Source of the DNA: Triglochin maritima | Lineage: Eukaryota > Streptophyta > Magnoliopsida > Alismatales > Juncaginaceae | NCBI GenBank assembly: GCA_963682175.1 | Contig: OY821787.1 | Coordinates: 12,874,501 to 12,938,500, forward strand | Length of the DNA: 64,000 bases | Reading direction: 5' to 3' | In this document: positions 11,536 through 22,880 of the stretch, piece after piece | How positions within the stretch are numbered: position 1 is the stretch's first letter | Layout of the letters: every line of letters begins with the position of its first letter | The notes under the pieces: model-generated | What the model was told of the DNA's origin: nothing | The model's input: the letters and a program-made list of their open reading frames with translations, nothing else | Databases searched by the model: none | Position numbers and translations under genes: made by a program

Positions 11536-13088
11536 TGATTGATCTCGTTTTATATTTAACCGCAAGTGCACGGCCGCGTTGGAGCGGTGGCAAATACGGG
11601 TCGTCCACTGGGAGGTGTGTCGACACTTGGTTTGTTCGAAGGTGAGAGGTAAAAGAAGGAGAGAAAGGATGTATTGATTACACTAAACTACATTAAGATG
11701 CAAATGGAAATGGAAAAGAAACAAGAAAAACTAAACCCCAAAGGGGGTAGAGAAATAATGTGAACATAAAGAAGTGTGTGTGTGTGTGTTCATTAAGCAT
11801 CTCACAACATGTAGTGCATGAAATCATAAAACTACATCCAACTTTGCCTCAACATGAATTAAGATAAGACTACATCATTAAAACATACAAGACAATAATT
11901 GGAATGAAGCTACATGAACTCAAGTATAAAGACTAGACCCTACTATGCCTCCACATGAATTAAGATAAGACTACATCATTAAAACATACAAGACATTAGC
12001 TAAGGTAAAGGCAACAAGAGCACATACACTACAAATTGTGTTTCCAATATTAACTTCATCCATATCCTAACCTTATTATTCCCCATAGAATAGGTTCACT
12101 AATCAAAGCATAAGCTAAGCTTCATTCAAGAGCATTAGCATATCAAAGATAAGAGTGAAAACTCATTAGATGGCTATGGAATTCATACAAAGCTCAAGGG
12201 ATAAAGATAACACACACTTAATACACTACATGATTATATCACATATTTCTCCACCCCCCAAATGGGGATGAAACTACTCACACATATTTAAACTAACTAC
12301 TCTAATAAAATGAAGCATTATACTGAAATGAAACTATACTAATCAAGCAAGAAATATTAAAGAAGCATAAAACAAAACAAGAAACAAAGCAAACACATAA
12401 AAGGAAATCAACTAAGCAAGAATTAACAAGCTAAAGAAAACATCTATTATTAACTCACTCAAATTACAAGCAGCTCTTCCTCCACCAGAGTTTTGCTTCA
12501 AGGCTTCACTCTTAGTAGGGAAGATGCAACCAAAGAGAGATGGGTACAATGGGAGGTGAAGAGTTCTATTTATAAGCATGGAAAAAGCTAATCCGGGACA
12601 ATCCCCCGATGTGGGACTAAACCAATACCAAAAATAGCCTAAACAAACCATAATACACGTCCAGGAGAAGACTTATCGGATCTGGAATGATCCAGACAGC
12701 CATTTGGCGGTTTCAGACTGCCAATTGGCGGCTTATAGGATCCAGATCCGTCTGGATTTGTTTGTGGGCTTTTCTTGAAGTGTGTCTTGGTCTTGGATGC
12801 ATCTACTCGGTCTGTTGGAGCTCCGACCCGAATCGAATTGCCAAAATACTCCCCATGATGGTGTGGAGTTTCCTGTTTTGCTCTTAGGTCCGTCGGTCTT
12901 ACGATCAGGTCCTTCTCCATTGCGTCTCAGTCCCTAGGTCTCACAATTAAGTCTTTTTTTCCTGCTTTTGGGTCCTTTCATGGCTCTTCTCTTCAAACCT
13001 CTTTATTCCTGAAAACTAAACATAAAACTCGTCACGTATCATTGCTTAGGTGTAAGATACAAATATGAGCATGAAATGATGTCAATCA
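11536..13088 (-). repeat. Element A 5' LTR (right copy)
   Basis: TGATTGATC...GTCAATCA, 1553 bp, is almost identical to the left copy. The GT run is shorter (about 16 bp) and one palindrome of the U3 pair is partly changed. It would drive transcription of A to the left. GACTA follows at 13089-13093. Confidence 0.95.
12567..12617 (-). promoter_or_regulatory. Element A promoter: USE-like site and TATA box
   Basis: On the minus strand GTCCCACATCG (12617-12607) lies 32 bp upstream of TATAAATA (12574-12567). The first motif equals the plant snRNA upstream sequence element RTCCCACATCG, and the spacing is close to that of Pol II snRNA genes. The downstream sequence is LTR R/U5, so this is an LTR promoter and not an snRNA gene. 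Confidence 0.7.
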
Positions 13089-13093
13089 GACTA

Positions 13094-13735
13094 CCAAAAA
13101 TTGATTTCAAAAAGGACAAACTTTGTGATGCATGCCAATTTGGAAAACAATTTAAATCTTCTTTCAAATCTTTAAATGTGGTATGAACTTCAAAACCCCA
13201 TGAGATTTTACACTTAGATCTTTTTGGACCCTCAAGGACCGTGAGTCTAGGAGGAAAAAGATTGTGTTTGTGATCGTTGATGATTTTTCAAGATTCACTT
13301 GGGTTTTGTTTTTAGCAAACAAATATGACGCATTTGAATGATTAAAAGTTTTTGCAAACGTGTCCAAAGGGAAAAAGATTCTAACATAATCGCTATTTGT
13401 AGTGATCATGGAGGAGAATTTGAAAATGAATTGTTTCAAAAGTTTTGTGAAAAATATGGAATTGAGCATAACTTCTCTTTTCCTCGCACTCCTCAACAAA
13501 ACGGGATAGTTGAGAGGAAAAATAAAACACTTCAAGAAATGGCAAGAACTATGCTTGTGGAAAAAAGGGCTTCCAAAATATTTTGGTACGAAGTCATTAA
13601 TACATCTTGCTATGTTTTATATCGTGTTCTCATTAGACCTATTTTAAAGAAAACTCATTTTAAACTTTGGCATGGCCGGACTCCCAAAATTTCTTACTTT
13701 AAAGCCTTTGCTTAAAAATGTTTTGTCCTCAATAC
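13094..13735 (+). pseudogene. Element S integrase
   Basis: The S pol frame resumes right after the A target duplication. It holds the second half of the zinc-binding region (CDACQFGKQ), then the integrase core: LHLDLFGP with the first Asp, SDHGGEF with the second Asp at 13404, and QQNGIVERKN with the Glu. The second Asp and the Glu are separated by 35 residues, the standard DD35E spacing. Stops and frame changes occur near 13184, 13270 and 13340, and an in-frame stop follows KAFA near 13713. The protein is inactive but the catalytic residues are still legible. Confidence 0.92.
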
Positions 13736-14046
13736 TAAAGGCAACTTGGATAAATTTGATGCAAAATCTGATGAGACCATCTTTTTAGGGTATTCCGATA
13801 GGAGTAAAGCGTATAGAATCTACAATAAACGAATAGTTGTGTCGAAGAATCTCTACACGTCAACTTTGACGAGTTAGTTTGTGTAGATAACTCCTCTCTT
13901 GATGATGATTGGTTGGATATCATTAGACATGTATCATCACAAGATGCCCCTCTTGAGTCTCATCAAGAACCTCCAAGTTCTCCACAAGAGGACAAAGAGG
14001 ATCTTCCTAAGGATTAGACCTATAGAAAGGATCATCTGAAGGACTT

Positions 14047-15140
14047 TGTGAAGGAGATGTCTCTCAATGTGTGACAATACACTCTAGAGCTCATGTAGTT
14101 TGTGACTCTTATACATTTATCTCTACACTAGAACCCAAGAAAGTAGAACAAGCATGTAATGATGAATTTTGGCTAATTACTATGTGTGAAGAGCTAAATC
14201 AATTTGTTCGAAATGGTGTTTGGGAACTAGTTGAAAAACCTATCAACCAAACGGTTATTGGAACCAAATGGATCTTTTGAAACAAACTCGATGAAGATGG
14301 GAATGTAATTAGGAACAAAGCTAGACTCGTTGCTCAAGGCTATCGCCAAGAGGAAGGTATAGACTTTGATGAAACTTATGCCCCCGTCGCTCGAATGGAA
14401 GTCATTCGCATGTTGTTAGTATATGCATCCTATAAGGACATAAAATTATTTCAAATGGATGTTAAAAGTTCTTAAATGACTTTATAAATAAAGAAGTTTA
14501 TGTTGCACAACCCCCCGGATTTGTAAATGAAACTTACACAAACCATGTATTCAAACTTAAGAAGGTTCTTTATGGCCTCAAACAAGCTCCTAGAATTTGG
14601 TATGACAGGTTGAAGAACTTCTTAATGAACAAATTTTTTTGTGTGGATAAAGTGGATACCACTCGTTTTGTTAAATCGTATGATCATGACTTACTAGTGG
14701 TACAAAATTATGTTCATGATATATTATTTGGTGCAAGTAACCCGCATCTTTGCAAAGAATTTTCTATGTCTATGCAGGGGGAGTTCGAGATGAGCTTAAT
14801 TGGTGAACTCAATTTCTTCCTTGGACTCCAAATTAAGCAAACTCAAGATGGGAACTTCATACACCAAGCAAAGTACACAAAAGAACTTCTAAAATGCTTT
14901 GGTCTTCAAAATAGCAAGCCATACAACACTCCTATGAGAACTAGCACTAAATTGGACAAAGATGAAAATGGCAAGGAGGTGGATATCAAAAAATATCGAG
15001 GTATGATAGGATCCTTGCTTTACCTTACCGCTAGTCGTCCGGATATAATGTTTTCCGTGTGTTTATGTGCTTGTTTTCCAGCTTGTCCAAAAGAATCTCA
15101 TTTCAATGCCTTAAAACTTATTTTTCGTTGTCTCAAATGA
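14047..15140 (+). pseudogene. Element S reverse transcriptase
   Basis: Copia RT is readable in pieces: NGVWELVEKP and IGTKWIF, then ARLVAQGYRQEEGIDFDETYAPVA in another stretch, then a long frame from 14610 to 15140 holding NFFLGLQIKQ, YRGMIGSLLYLTASRPDIMF and the end of the palm. The catalytic YVDD is YVHD here (His codon at 14715). Stops at about 14280 and 14475 and a frameshift break the gene. The region between integrase and RT (13736-14046) is low in recognisable motifs and contains stops. Confidence 0.9.
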
Positions 15141-15700
15141 TCTCAAGATTTTGGTTTGTTTCACCCCAAGACTAGGGCTTTTGATCTTGTTGCTTATAGC
15201 GACGTCGACTATGTCGTTTGCTTCTTAGATCGTAAAAGCACTAGTGTACTTGCCAATTTTTTGGGAAATCGCTTGTCTTTTGTTTTAGTAAGAAACAAAA
15301 TAGTGTAGCATTGTCGACAACCGAGGACGAATATATTGCCACTGGATGTGCATGTGCACAAGTCTTGTGGATGAGGCAAACCCTTAAAGACTTGAAACTT
15401 GAGTTTCAAACTACCCCTATATTTTGTGACAATACAAGTCCTATTAATCTTTCGAAAAATCCCATATTGCATTCAAGAACTAAACACATTGAAGTAAGAC
15501 ATCATTTTCTTAGAGATCATGCAACAAAAGAAGACATTAAACTTGTATTTGTTCCCACAAATGATCAACTTGCGGATATCTTCACAAAACCCTTAAATGT
15601 TGATCAATTCTATCATATAAGACTAAATCTAGGCATGTGCAACTTAAATGACTTTATAACTTTGATATATCATGCCATATTTTCGAAATTTTCAACTTGA
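15141..15700 (+). pseudogene. Element S RNase H
   Basis: This is the end of copia pol. After a stop at 15138 and a degraded N-terminal part, the frame from about 15311 holds STTEDEYIATGCACAQVLWM, CDNTSPINLSKNP, HSRTKHIEVRHHFLRDH and DQLADIFTKPL, which are typical of copia RNase H. A stop ends it at 15700. The acidic residues of the first strand lie in the degraded part. Confidence 0.9.
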
Positions 15701-15759
15701 TTGAGTTTATATTTGAGTTCTGTGGATTTTTGTCGTGTTTTTCAAATTGTATTTCCCTT

Positions 15760-16400
15760 TTAGACAATGTTCGGTCGACTGGATAAGCTATTTCGTTCGA
15801 CCGGATTGCTGTGTTACAAGTGTTTTTTTTAATTTTTGTCTTTGTCGGTCGACCGCTTTGTGCCTTCCGTTCGACCCGCTTATTTTGTTGTGATGTTTTT
15901 GACCTCTTTGGTTATTGTCGGTCGACCCCATGATATGCGTCGTTCAACCGATGGCCTTCCGATCGACCTGATCCTTAAGTTCACCTAAGTGGTCGGTTGA
16001 ACTAATTGTGTTTCGGTCGACCGTGGTGGTTTGTCGGTCGACCGCGGTTCATTACTTGTCTCATCGTAAATCTCCAGGCCTTGTCGATCTTTCTCTCCTT
16101 ACTGGTTCGGTCGACTAGGTGATCTCTTTGGTCCGACCATAAATGTCCAGTACGAGCCAGTTTCTTCTCATTAATCGTCCGGTCGATCAGCTAGCTTGTT
16201 TGGTCCAACCGGAAATTTCCAGTACGTGCCCAGTTTCATCTCTTTTACCGCTTCGGTCGACCAACTCGCTCGTGTCGTCCAATCGGATATATCCAGACGT
16301 TGTGAGATTGCTTGTTTGGAAATTTTTTAACTATCCGGTCGACCGGAGCACCCAATCGGTCGACCTTTTTTGTCATTTCAGCACATTTTAGGGTAAAATC
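15760..16400. repeat. GGTCGACC-like motif array downstream of S pol
   Basis: About twenty copies of a short, mostly palindromic motif (GGTCGACC, CGGTCGACCG, with variants GTTCGACC and GATCGACC) are spaced irregularly through 640 bp. The same motif is dense in the S LTR at 18340-18600. No convincing coding frame overlaps it. Confidence 0.75.
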
Positions 16401-16540
16401 GTGGGGTTACTCACCCATCTTCAAACCCTAGTTGTCGCCCCTCTCCCTCCGGTCAACTGCCCATCCATTCCGGTCGTCCCACACCCATTTTTACTCCATC
16501 ATTCGACTCATTTTCCTGTTCTCCACCATCCTCCTCTTCA

Positions 16541-17745
16541 ATGGTTTATTCAAAGATGTCCATCACCAAGAAACGTGGTACTCCAGAGGCGGTCACCGAA
16601 TGCCGAACTAAAAAGAGACAAGACTCTGAACCCTCGTCTTCTCGTGTTCCGGCTCCTCCAGTTCAACCTTTGTTTCACTTCTTTTCGGTCGACGATGACT
16701 CTCAAAAGGATTGGGACGACGTTTTCTTGGTTTCATGTTTCATCCCTTGCCGCAAGTTGAGGTAGCGGATTTCACAATTTTTTCTTTAAAATCATACTTT
16801 GATGCAAATAAGCTCACATTATCTCACACGTCACTTGCATCCAAACCTTATTATCCCTTCTTAGTGCAACAATTTTATTGCAATCTTAGAAAAGTCCCCA
16901 ATCGACACGTCTTAACTACCATGACTAATGGGATTGAGTATAGAGTTACACCGGAACTGTTAACTGAAACTCTAGGTCTAGAGTCAATGGGTATTCATAT
17001 TTATTTAGACCATCCACAAGGTGCTCTCCCCGGTACTGAAGTAGAGAAAATGGTAAATGAGTTGTATGCTATTCCACCACCATAGGTAAACGGATGTTAT
17101 AAACAAAATGCATCTCTTTTACATCCCGTACCCTGAATCCTTACCCAAATAGTCTCATACAACCTCTATCCCAAATTTGGTCACCTCAATGAGATTTATA
17201 ATATGGAGCTTTATCTGTATCTATTGTATATTTAAGAAAAAATTGGTGGATTGGTGACATTTCATGATCTTGCACATGTGTCAACCGAGTGGGTCTTATC
17301 TTCCATACCCTATGTAGCTCTCTGCTTTGTTTGCTCATTGGAAGATAAATGTAGATGCTTTTCCTTCATTGGTCTACAAGTTTCCTAATTGTAAGACCAC
17401 TCTGTCAAAGATGAAGTCTATTGCCATCCCTTCTCCACCACCTTCCTATGACGATGGATCATATGAGGAAGAAGAAGAAGAAGAGACTGAAGATCCTAGG
17501 TGGATGTCTCATTAGGCTCCTCGTGAATCAAGTTCCTATGGGAGTGAGGGAGACAATGCGGCTTGGTCTCAAGGACATTGGTCGGCTTCCAGTTCTATCG
17601 ATCTCCATCGTTTCAGCATCTGTCTGACCAAGTTGATGCTTTTGAAGCATCCACGTCTGCTCGTCTTGATGCCATTGGGGCTTCCTCCAATGCTAGATAT
17701 GATGAACTCAAGTCGATCGCTTCTGCCTCCTCTGCTCTTGCATAG
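16541..17745 (+). pseudogene. Element S extra gene between pol and 3' LTR
   Basis: From the ATG at 16541 a basic start (KMSITKKRGTPE) leads to FFSVDDDSQKDWDDVF. After a frameshift near 16740 comes a stretch with VADFTIFSLKSYFDANK, YYPFLVQQFYCNLRKV and ITPELL-like RVTPELLTETLGLESMG. This resembles the plant-transposon-associated domain often found in the extra ORF of plant retroelements, in which an RxFYxNL segment is typical. A stop at about 17083 follows. Later pieces hold an acidic EEEEEEETED run and a repeat-like helical end (DAFEASTSARLDAIGASSNA). Its position is that of the env-like ORF of Sireviruses. The function is unknown and the gene is broken. Confidence 0.55.
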
Positions 17746-18083
17746 AAGCCTTGCTGGACTCCATCTCATCGTTGCTTCGTGATCAAAGGCTTGGCTGATT
17801 TCATGTGGTTTTTGTCTTGTGTTGGTTGTCATTTCTTTTGAACTTTGTCTCGTGTCTTCTTACATTGAAAGTTGCCTAATGTTGTCTCTTTTGATTTGAA
17901 CTCATTGTTGTATTTATTTCAACTTTGTCATTTGGTTGTATGCTATGGATCTTATTTTGAATGAATGGTTATGTTTCCCATTATTGTTTCTATTTGGCAT
18001 ATTTACGCTTCCGTTATTCTGTCTCATGATAAACCTTCATTGACTATCATTTTTTTCATGAGTATTATCTTTTTGATTATGCC

Positions 18084-18171
18084 AAAGGGGGAGAAATCAA
18101 TACATTCTTATAGATCGGGGGAGCTGTTATGTATTTAGATTGATGGGTTGTCATCATCAAAAAGGGTGAGA
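18084..18171 (+). promoter_or_regulatory. Element S polypurine tracts
   Basis: Three purine runs stand upstream of the LTR: AAAGGGGGAGAAA at 18084, ATCGGGGGAG at about 18114, and AAAAAGGGTGAGA ending one base before the LTR. The last is placed to prime plus-strand synthesis; the others may be auxiliary. Confidence 0.65.
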
Positions 18172-18172
18172 T

Positions 18173-18644
18173 TGTTGGCCTTTTGGCTAATAATTACTAA
18201 TCCGTTTTGATGATTGACTAACATATCAATAAACACATGTATCCTCTTAATATCATTGCTTGCATATAATGTATTCTCTAACGTTTCAGGAACCAAGTTT
18301 TACTTAACCAAGTTTCCAGTCAAACCCTCAATTTATTCTGTTCGACCGATTGTCTCTGCTTAGTCCTGTCTAAGCAAATACTCCAAACGGTCGACCGAAA
18401 CTCCGTTAATGGTTGACCGCTTCTTGATTCTTTCCCAACTCCAGTCTTACTGGAAGTTTCCGATCGAACACTTGATCCATTCCGTTCGATCGATCACGTA
18501 AGTTCTAGCCTAGTTGGTTCGACCGTCTACACCCTTGCCCGACCGAAATGTTAATTTTCGCATATCGGTCGACCGATTAACCCGATCCGGTCGACAACTC
18601 TTTCCCAATTTAATCCCAACGGCTAGAATTAGTTTAGAGCATAT
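18173..18644 (+). repeat. Element S 3' LTR, left part
   Basis: Starts TGTTGGCCTTTTGGC, a copia-type LTR end next to the polypurine tract. It carries many GGTCGACC-like motifs. It is cut by element B at CATAT and continues at 51449. Confidence 0.85.
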
Positions 18645-20168
18645 TGATTAATCGTTTTATTTAAACCGCAAGTGCACGGCCGCGTTGAAGTGGTGGCAAA
18701 TACGGGTCGATCCACAGGGAGGTGTGTCGACTTTTTGTTTGTTCGAAGGCGAGTGGTAAAGAAAGGAGAGAAAGGTTGGTTACACTAAACTACACTAAGA
18801 TGCAAAAGGAAATGAAGATAAGCAATAAAACTAAATCCCATAAGGGGTAGAGAAATAATGTGAATATAAAGATGTGTGTGTGTGTTCAATTATGCTCCTC
18901 AGAACATGTAGTGCATGAAATCATAAAACTAAATCCAACTTTTCCTCCCCATGAATTAAGATAAGACTATATAATTAAAGCATACAAGACAATAATTTGA
19001 ATGAGGCTAAATGAACTCGTGTATAAAGACTAGACCCTACTATGCCTCCACATGAATTAAGATAAGACTATATCATTAAAACATACAAGACATTAACCAA
19101 GGTAAAGGCAACAAGAGTACATACACTACAAATTGTGTTTCCAATATTAATTCCATCTATATCCTCACCTTATCATTCCCCATAAAATAGGTCCACTAAT
19201 CTAAGCATAAGCTAAAGCTTCATTCAAGAGCATTAGCATATCCAAGATAAGAGTGAAATCACATTAGATGGTTATGAAAATCATATAAGGCTCAAGGGAT
19301 TAAGATAACACACCTAATACACTACATGATCATATCACATATTTCTCCACCCCAAATGGGGATGGAACTACTCACTAATCATTATACTAACTACATTAAC
19401 AAAATGAAACATTATACTGAAATCAAATTAACCTAAGAAAGCAAGAAATATTAAAGAAGCTTAAAAGGAAAGGAAAGACTAAACAAGCATGCACAAATTA
19501 AAAGACAAGATTATAAGAAACTAGAACAATTATTTTATTAACAATGACTCACATTGAAGGTAGCATTCTTCTCCACCTTGAGTTTTGCTTCAAGGGTTAC
19601 TCCTTAGTAGAGAGAATGCCACCAAGCAATGAGTTATTACAATGGAAGGTGAATAGTTCTATTTATAGCCATAGAAAAAGGTAATCCGGGACAATCCCCC
19701 GATATGGGACTAAACAAATAACAGAAATAGAATAAACACATACACATGCCCGCCAAAGATTAGCGGATCTGGAGCCAAACAGACCGCCAATTGGCGGTCT
19801 ATTGGTTCTGGATCAGGCTCCTTTTTGTTGTGGACTTGTCTTGATGTATTTGTTGGTCTTTGATGCATCTACTTCGCTTGTTGGAGCTCCGACCCAAATA
19901 GAATTGCCAAAATACTCCCCATGATGGTGTGGAGTTTTCTGTTTTGCTCTTTGGTCTTTCACTCTTACGTTCAGGTCCTTCTCCGTTGCATCTTAGTCCC
20001 CAGATCTCACAATTATGTCCTTTTTCCCTGCTTTTGGATCCTTTCATGCTTCATCTCTTCAAACCTATTTATTTATGAAATTCAAACATAAAACTCATCA
20101 CGTAGCATTGCTTAGGTGTAAGATAATGGATATAAAATACAAATATGAGCATGAAATGATGTCAATCA
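18645..20168 (-). repeat. Element B 3' LTR (left copy)
   Basis: TGATTAATC...GTCAATCA. It holds a perfect 20-bp palindrome at 19781-19800 (agaccgccaattggcggtct), a TATA box at 19660-19667 and a USE-like site at 19700-19710 with one change from the consensus. It is related to the A LTR but clearly diverged. Confidence 0.93.
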
Positions 20169-21815
20169 AATACCCCCACACCTAAGTTTTTGCTAGTCCA
20201 GAGCAAAACAAAGAAAGAGAAAAACAAACGAGAAACAAGAAATCCTAACTCACTTTCATAGGAATCACGGTTGCACTTAGCACTGCAACAAGCCGTTAAA
20301 TCTCCTTGTTGCCAAGGAAGAGGAGTGTTGTCTCCTGAGGGTTTTCAGCGGATATATCCACAAAATCCGAACAAGATGCATTATTCAATCTAGACACTCG
20401 ACTCGTTGGACATATTTTGTCGATCATGGGATGCGGTAATCCTACGGGCCAACTCTATATCGTAATCAGTCCACACACCTAGCCTAATGAACCATTCGTG
20501 CAAGTTAAATAAGGAATTAAGTGAAAGACATGGACAACCTCAACATCCTCAAGTGATACAAAGTGCCTAGTCCAATTAGGTTCTTATTTGCATTACCTTT
20601 CTTTTTCTTTTTGTTTCTTTTATCTTTTTTTTCTTTTTATTAGTTGGAGCTTCATTCTCCCAGGGTCAAATTTCGTGCATCATTGCCCATGAGGACTTAC
20701 ACTATCACGTACACCTTTCCCCAAATCTCCACATAGGGCGATCCCTACCACCCGTGTAACGGGAGTTCGGTCGGCGCATCCCAAGTCAGATGACTCGAAA
20801 GCACAAGGCACAAAGTCCCCTCAGACCTACTTTCCCGAGTGATAGGAGCCGTGCGAGAAGAGAGAACACCTACTCACTTATTTCTTATCTACATATGAAC
20901 CAAAACCCCTACACTTAATGTCTCACAACAAGATTTAGAGGGTCCTTGACTACAACAAACTTCCTTAAGTTAACAAACACCAATTATTGACTCACTAGGT
21001 TCAGGGTGAACTTCTTTAAATGTTTGAGCACTGAAACCCTATGATTACTCACACCCAAGGGAAAACTAGGGTGCATCCTAACGACTCGATAAATCCTAAA
21101 GCCACTGTACTAGATATCCTAATGCATCAAGTTCAAGACAATTTTGGGAGCTTTCTTTTTACTTTGCCTCTCAACGGTTTTGCACATGCTAAACACACAG
21201 AAAACCCACAAAACATTTTCTTTCGCAAACACATGAAGATTTTGAAAGAAATGTGAAAATTTTGAAGTACTAGGCAAGCAAAAGAAGACAAGTCACCCAA
21301 GGATCATGGCAAGTAGATATATCGATATTAAATGCAACACACTAACATGACCCTAACAATGCACACAAAAGAAAACAAAAATCAAAGGAGAAGACTCGGC
21401 TATGTACACACGTAAAACACCCCCCACACCTAATTCATGCATTGTCCTCAATGAATGTGAGCAAAATACTACATTAATTTATGCATGAAAAAGGAAAGAT
21501 CTCACCGAAATGAAGCACAAAGGGAAGTTCATGGTTATATTGATGTACACAAACCCGAATTCCCTCAAAACCTGTGAGATGCAAAAGAAGGGATACAAAT
21601 ACGTGAAAGAAATGGGGCCTAAATACTCAAGGGTTGGAGCCCACAACAATCGATGCTCACTGAAAGAGTCTTCCTCTTTTTTTTCTTTTTTTAAACTATG
21701 TACAACAATAGGCTTCCATCTTCATATGTCAAGGGACATCAAATGGGAACCCGCCATCTCTCGAGCCAGAAATGCACATGCATGGGCTCGCAACATACAA
21801 AACAGAATTGCTTGA
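20169..21815 (-). other. Element B polypurine tract and 3' noncoding region
   Basis: Matches the corresponding region of A for most of its length, including the tract, the hairpin (20301-20320) and the segment around 21040-21250. No supported coding frame. Near 21700-21815 it grades into the protease ORF tail. Confidence 0.8.
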
Positions 21816-22778
21816 CTACCTGACACCCTTATATACATTGTGGTCGTTCGATGCCTCTTGAGGGTTAGCAAAAGAGGAGGCAAGAATTAGAGGTGAACCT
21901 CTATCAGGTTGAAGGGTATCAGGTGGTTGATTCTTAACCCACATGGGGTCCTCAGCAGATACAGAATGAAGAGCATGTGGCCCAGAGGCCACAAAAATAG
22001 TATCTTGTGGCTCAAAAGCCACGTGATCAAAAGGATGTGGCTCAAGGGCCACGTGATCAAAAAGACGTGGCTCAAGGGCCACATTCAGAAGAATGTGGCT
22101 CAATGGCACAAGATCAGAAGAATGTGGCTCAAGGGCCACAAGATCAAAAGGAGGTGGCACTGAGGCCACGTGATCAGAACATAAGGCACCCTCTTGTGCC
22201 AGCCCAGGTGAAACATCTTCACCACCTTCAGGATTTCCATCGAACAATTCTCTGAAGTACTTGAAGGTGCCCTCAACTTCAATTTCATCCAAACCCTGGG
22301 TAAGGTTGACCCCAACAGGGTCATTGAAGGCACCTGACTTCTTGTCGATGGTGAAGATGTTGAAATCAGTGCATTGACTACCATAAGTCAAGCGCATCAG
22401 ACCATTGCGACAATTGATCAATGCATTGGAAGTTGCAAGGAATGGTCGCCCCAAAATGACAGGAATTTGTCCAAGTGGGTTTGGCATAGGTTCAGTATCG
22501 AAGACAAAGAAGTCGACTGGATAAATGAACTCTCCCACTTTGATCAGCACATGTTCCACCACACCCCTCGGTTTCTTCATAGACCTATCAGCCAATTGAA
22601 GAGTGGTCTTTGTTTGTTTGAGGTCTCCAAGACCGAGGTGGACGTAGACAGAATATGGCAAAAGATTAACAGATGCACCAAGGTCCAATAAGGCTCGATG
22701 TATGGACACATCACCAATCACACAAGAGATAGTAGGACAGCCAGGGTCCTTGTACTTGACTTGCATGGGTTGTGCCAA
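21816..22778 (-). CDS. Element B aspartic protease with repeat-rich tail
   Basis: This open frame of 320 residues begins in the protease domain: KYKDPGCPTISC, then the catalytic LLDLGASVNLLPYSVY with Asp at residue 32, RPFLATSNALINCRNGLM, and DFNIF. After the protease it enters the acidic spacer and an array of 10-residue repeats (VALEPH.FDH) from about residue 203 to 268, then a proline-rich end and a stop. In A the same spacer leads into RT; here it ends, so this is the last gene of B. A stop near 22780 separates it from gag, so expression would need suppression or is lost. The protease core itself looks intact. Related non-autonomous elements are known to keep gag and protease only. Confidence 0.75.
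   Translation of the reverse strand: MAQPMQVKYKDPGCPTISCVIGDVSIHRALLDLGASVNLLPYSVYVHLGLGDLKQTKTTLQLADRSMKKPRGVVEHVLIKVGEFIYPVDFFVFDTEPMPNPLGQIPVILGRPFLATSNALINCRNGLMRLTYGSQCTDFNIFTIDKKSGAFNDPVGVNLTQGLDEIEVEGTFKYFRELFDGNPEGGEDVSPGLAQEGALCSDHVASVPPPFDLVALEPHSSDLVPLSHILLNVALEPRLFDHVALEPHPFDHVAFEPQDTIFVASGPHALHSVSAEDPMWVKNQPPDTLQPDRGSPLILASSFANPQEASNDHNVYKGVR
21977..22169. repeat. 30-bp minisatellite inside the B ORF
   Basis: Seven units start at 21977, 22007, 22037, 22067, 22094, 22124 and 22154, so the period is 30 bp except for one 27-bp step. Each unit contains GTGGCTCAAGGGCCAC or a variant, with GTGGC and GCCAC complementary. They encode the VALEPH repeats, in frame on the minus strand. A and C have a single copy of the VALEP motif. 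Confidence 0.88.
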
Positions 22779-22880
22779 CTAAGAACTCACGTTAGCCGTA
22801 AGAAAAGCTTTCTTTGGAACATGTGTTTTTCTATTCTTGGTGCATAAGTCCTTGAGAACCTTGGCATAAGGTGGCATTTG

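Larger units (their letters stand above)
543..13088 (-). mobile_element. Athila-type Ty3/gypsy retrotransposon A
   Basis: This is a complete element on the minus strand with LTRs of 1555 bp (left, 3' LTR) and 1553 bp (right, 5' LTR), both starting TGATTGATC and ending in ...ATCA. GACTA is present at 538-542 and again at 13089-13093 as the target duplication. The order in element direction is LTR, tRNA-Asp-type primer site, leader, gag, protease, RT, RNase H, integrase, noncoding region, polypurine tract, LTR. It interrupts the pol gene of copia element S. Its own gag is interrupted by solo LTR H. It is the only element in the window with RT and integrase, but stops and frameshifts make it defective. 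Assignment to the Athila lineage rests on the RT motifs, the DLGAS protease and the primer site. Confidence 0.95.

Noticed and set aside
12567..12617. Possible U-snRNA gene from the USE plus TATA pair
   Set aside because: The sequence downstream of TATA is the R/U5 region of the LTR, present in all family members, with no Sm site or snRNA core that I can see.
16143..16391. 82-residue plus-strand frame over the GGTCGACC array
   Set aside because: Its composition is set by the repeated motif. No conserved domain, and variants of the array break other frames.
21977..22169. CRISPR-like regular repeats
   Set aside because: The 30-bp units are directly adjacent without spacers and encode protein repeats inside a retrotransposon ORF in a plant genome. 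It is a minisatellite.
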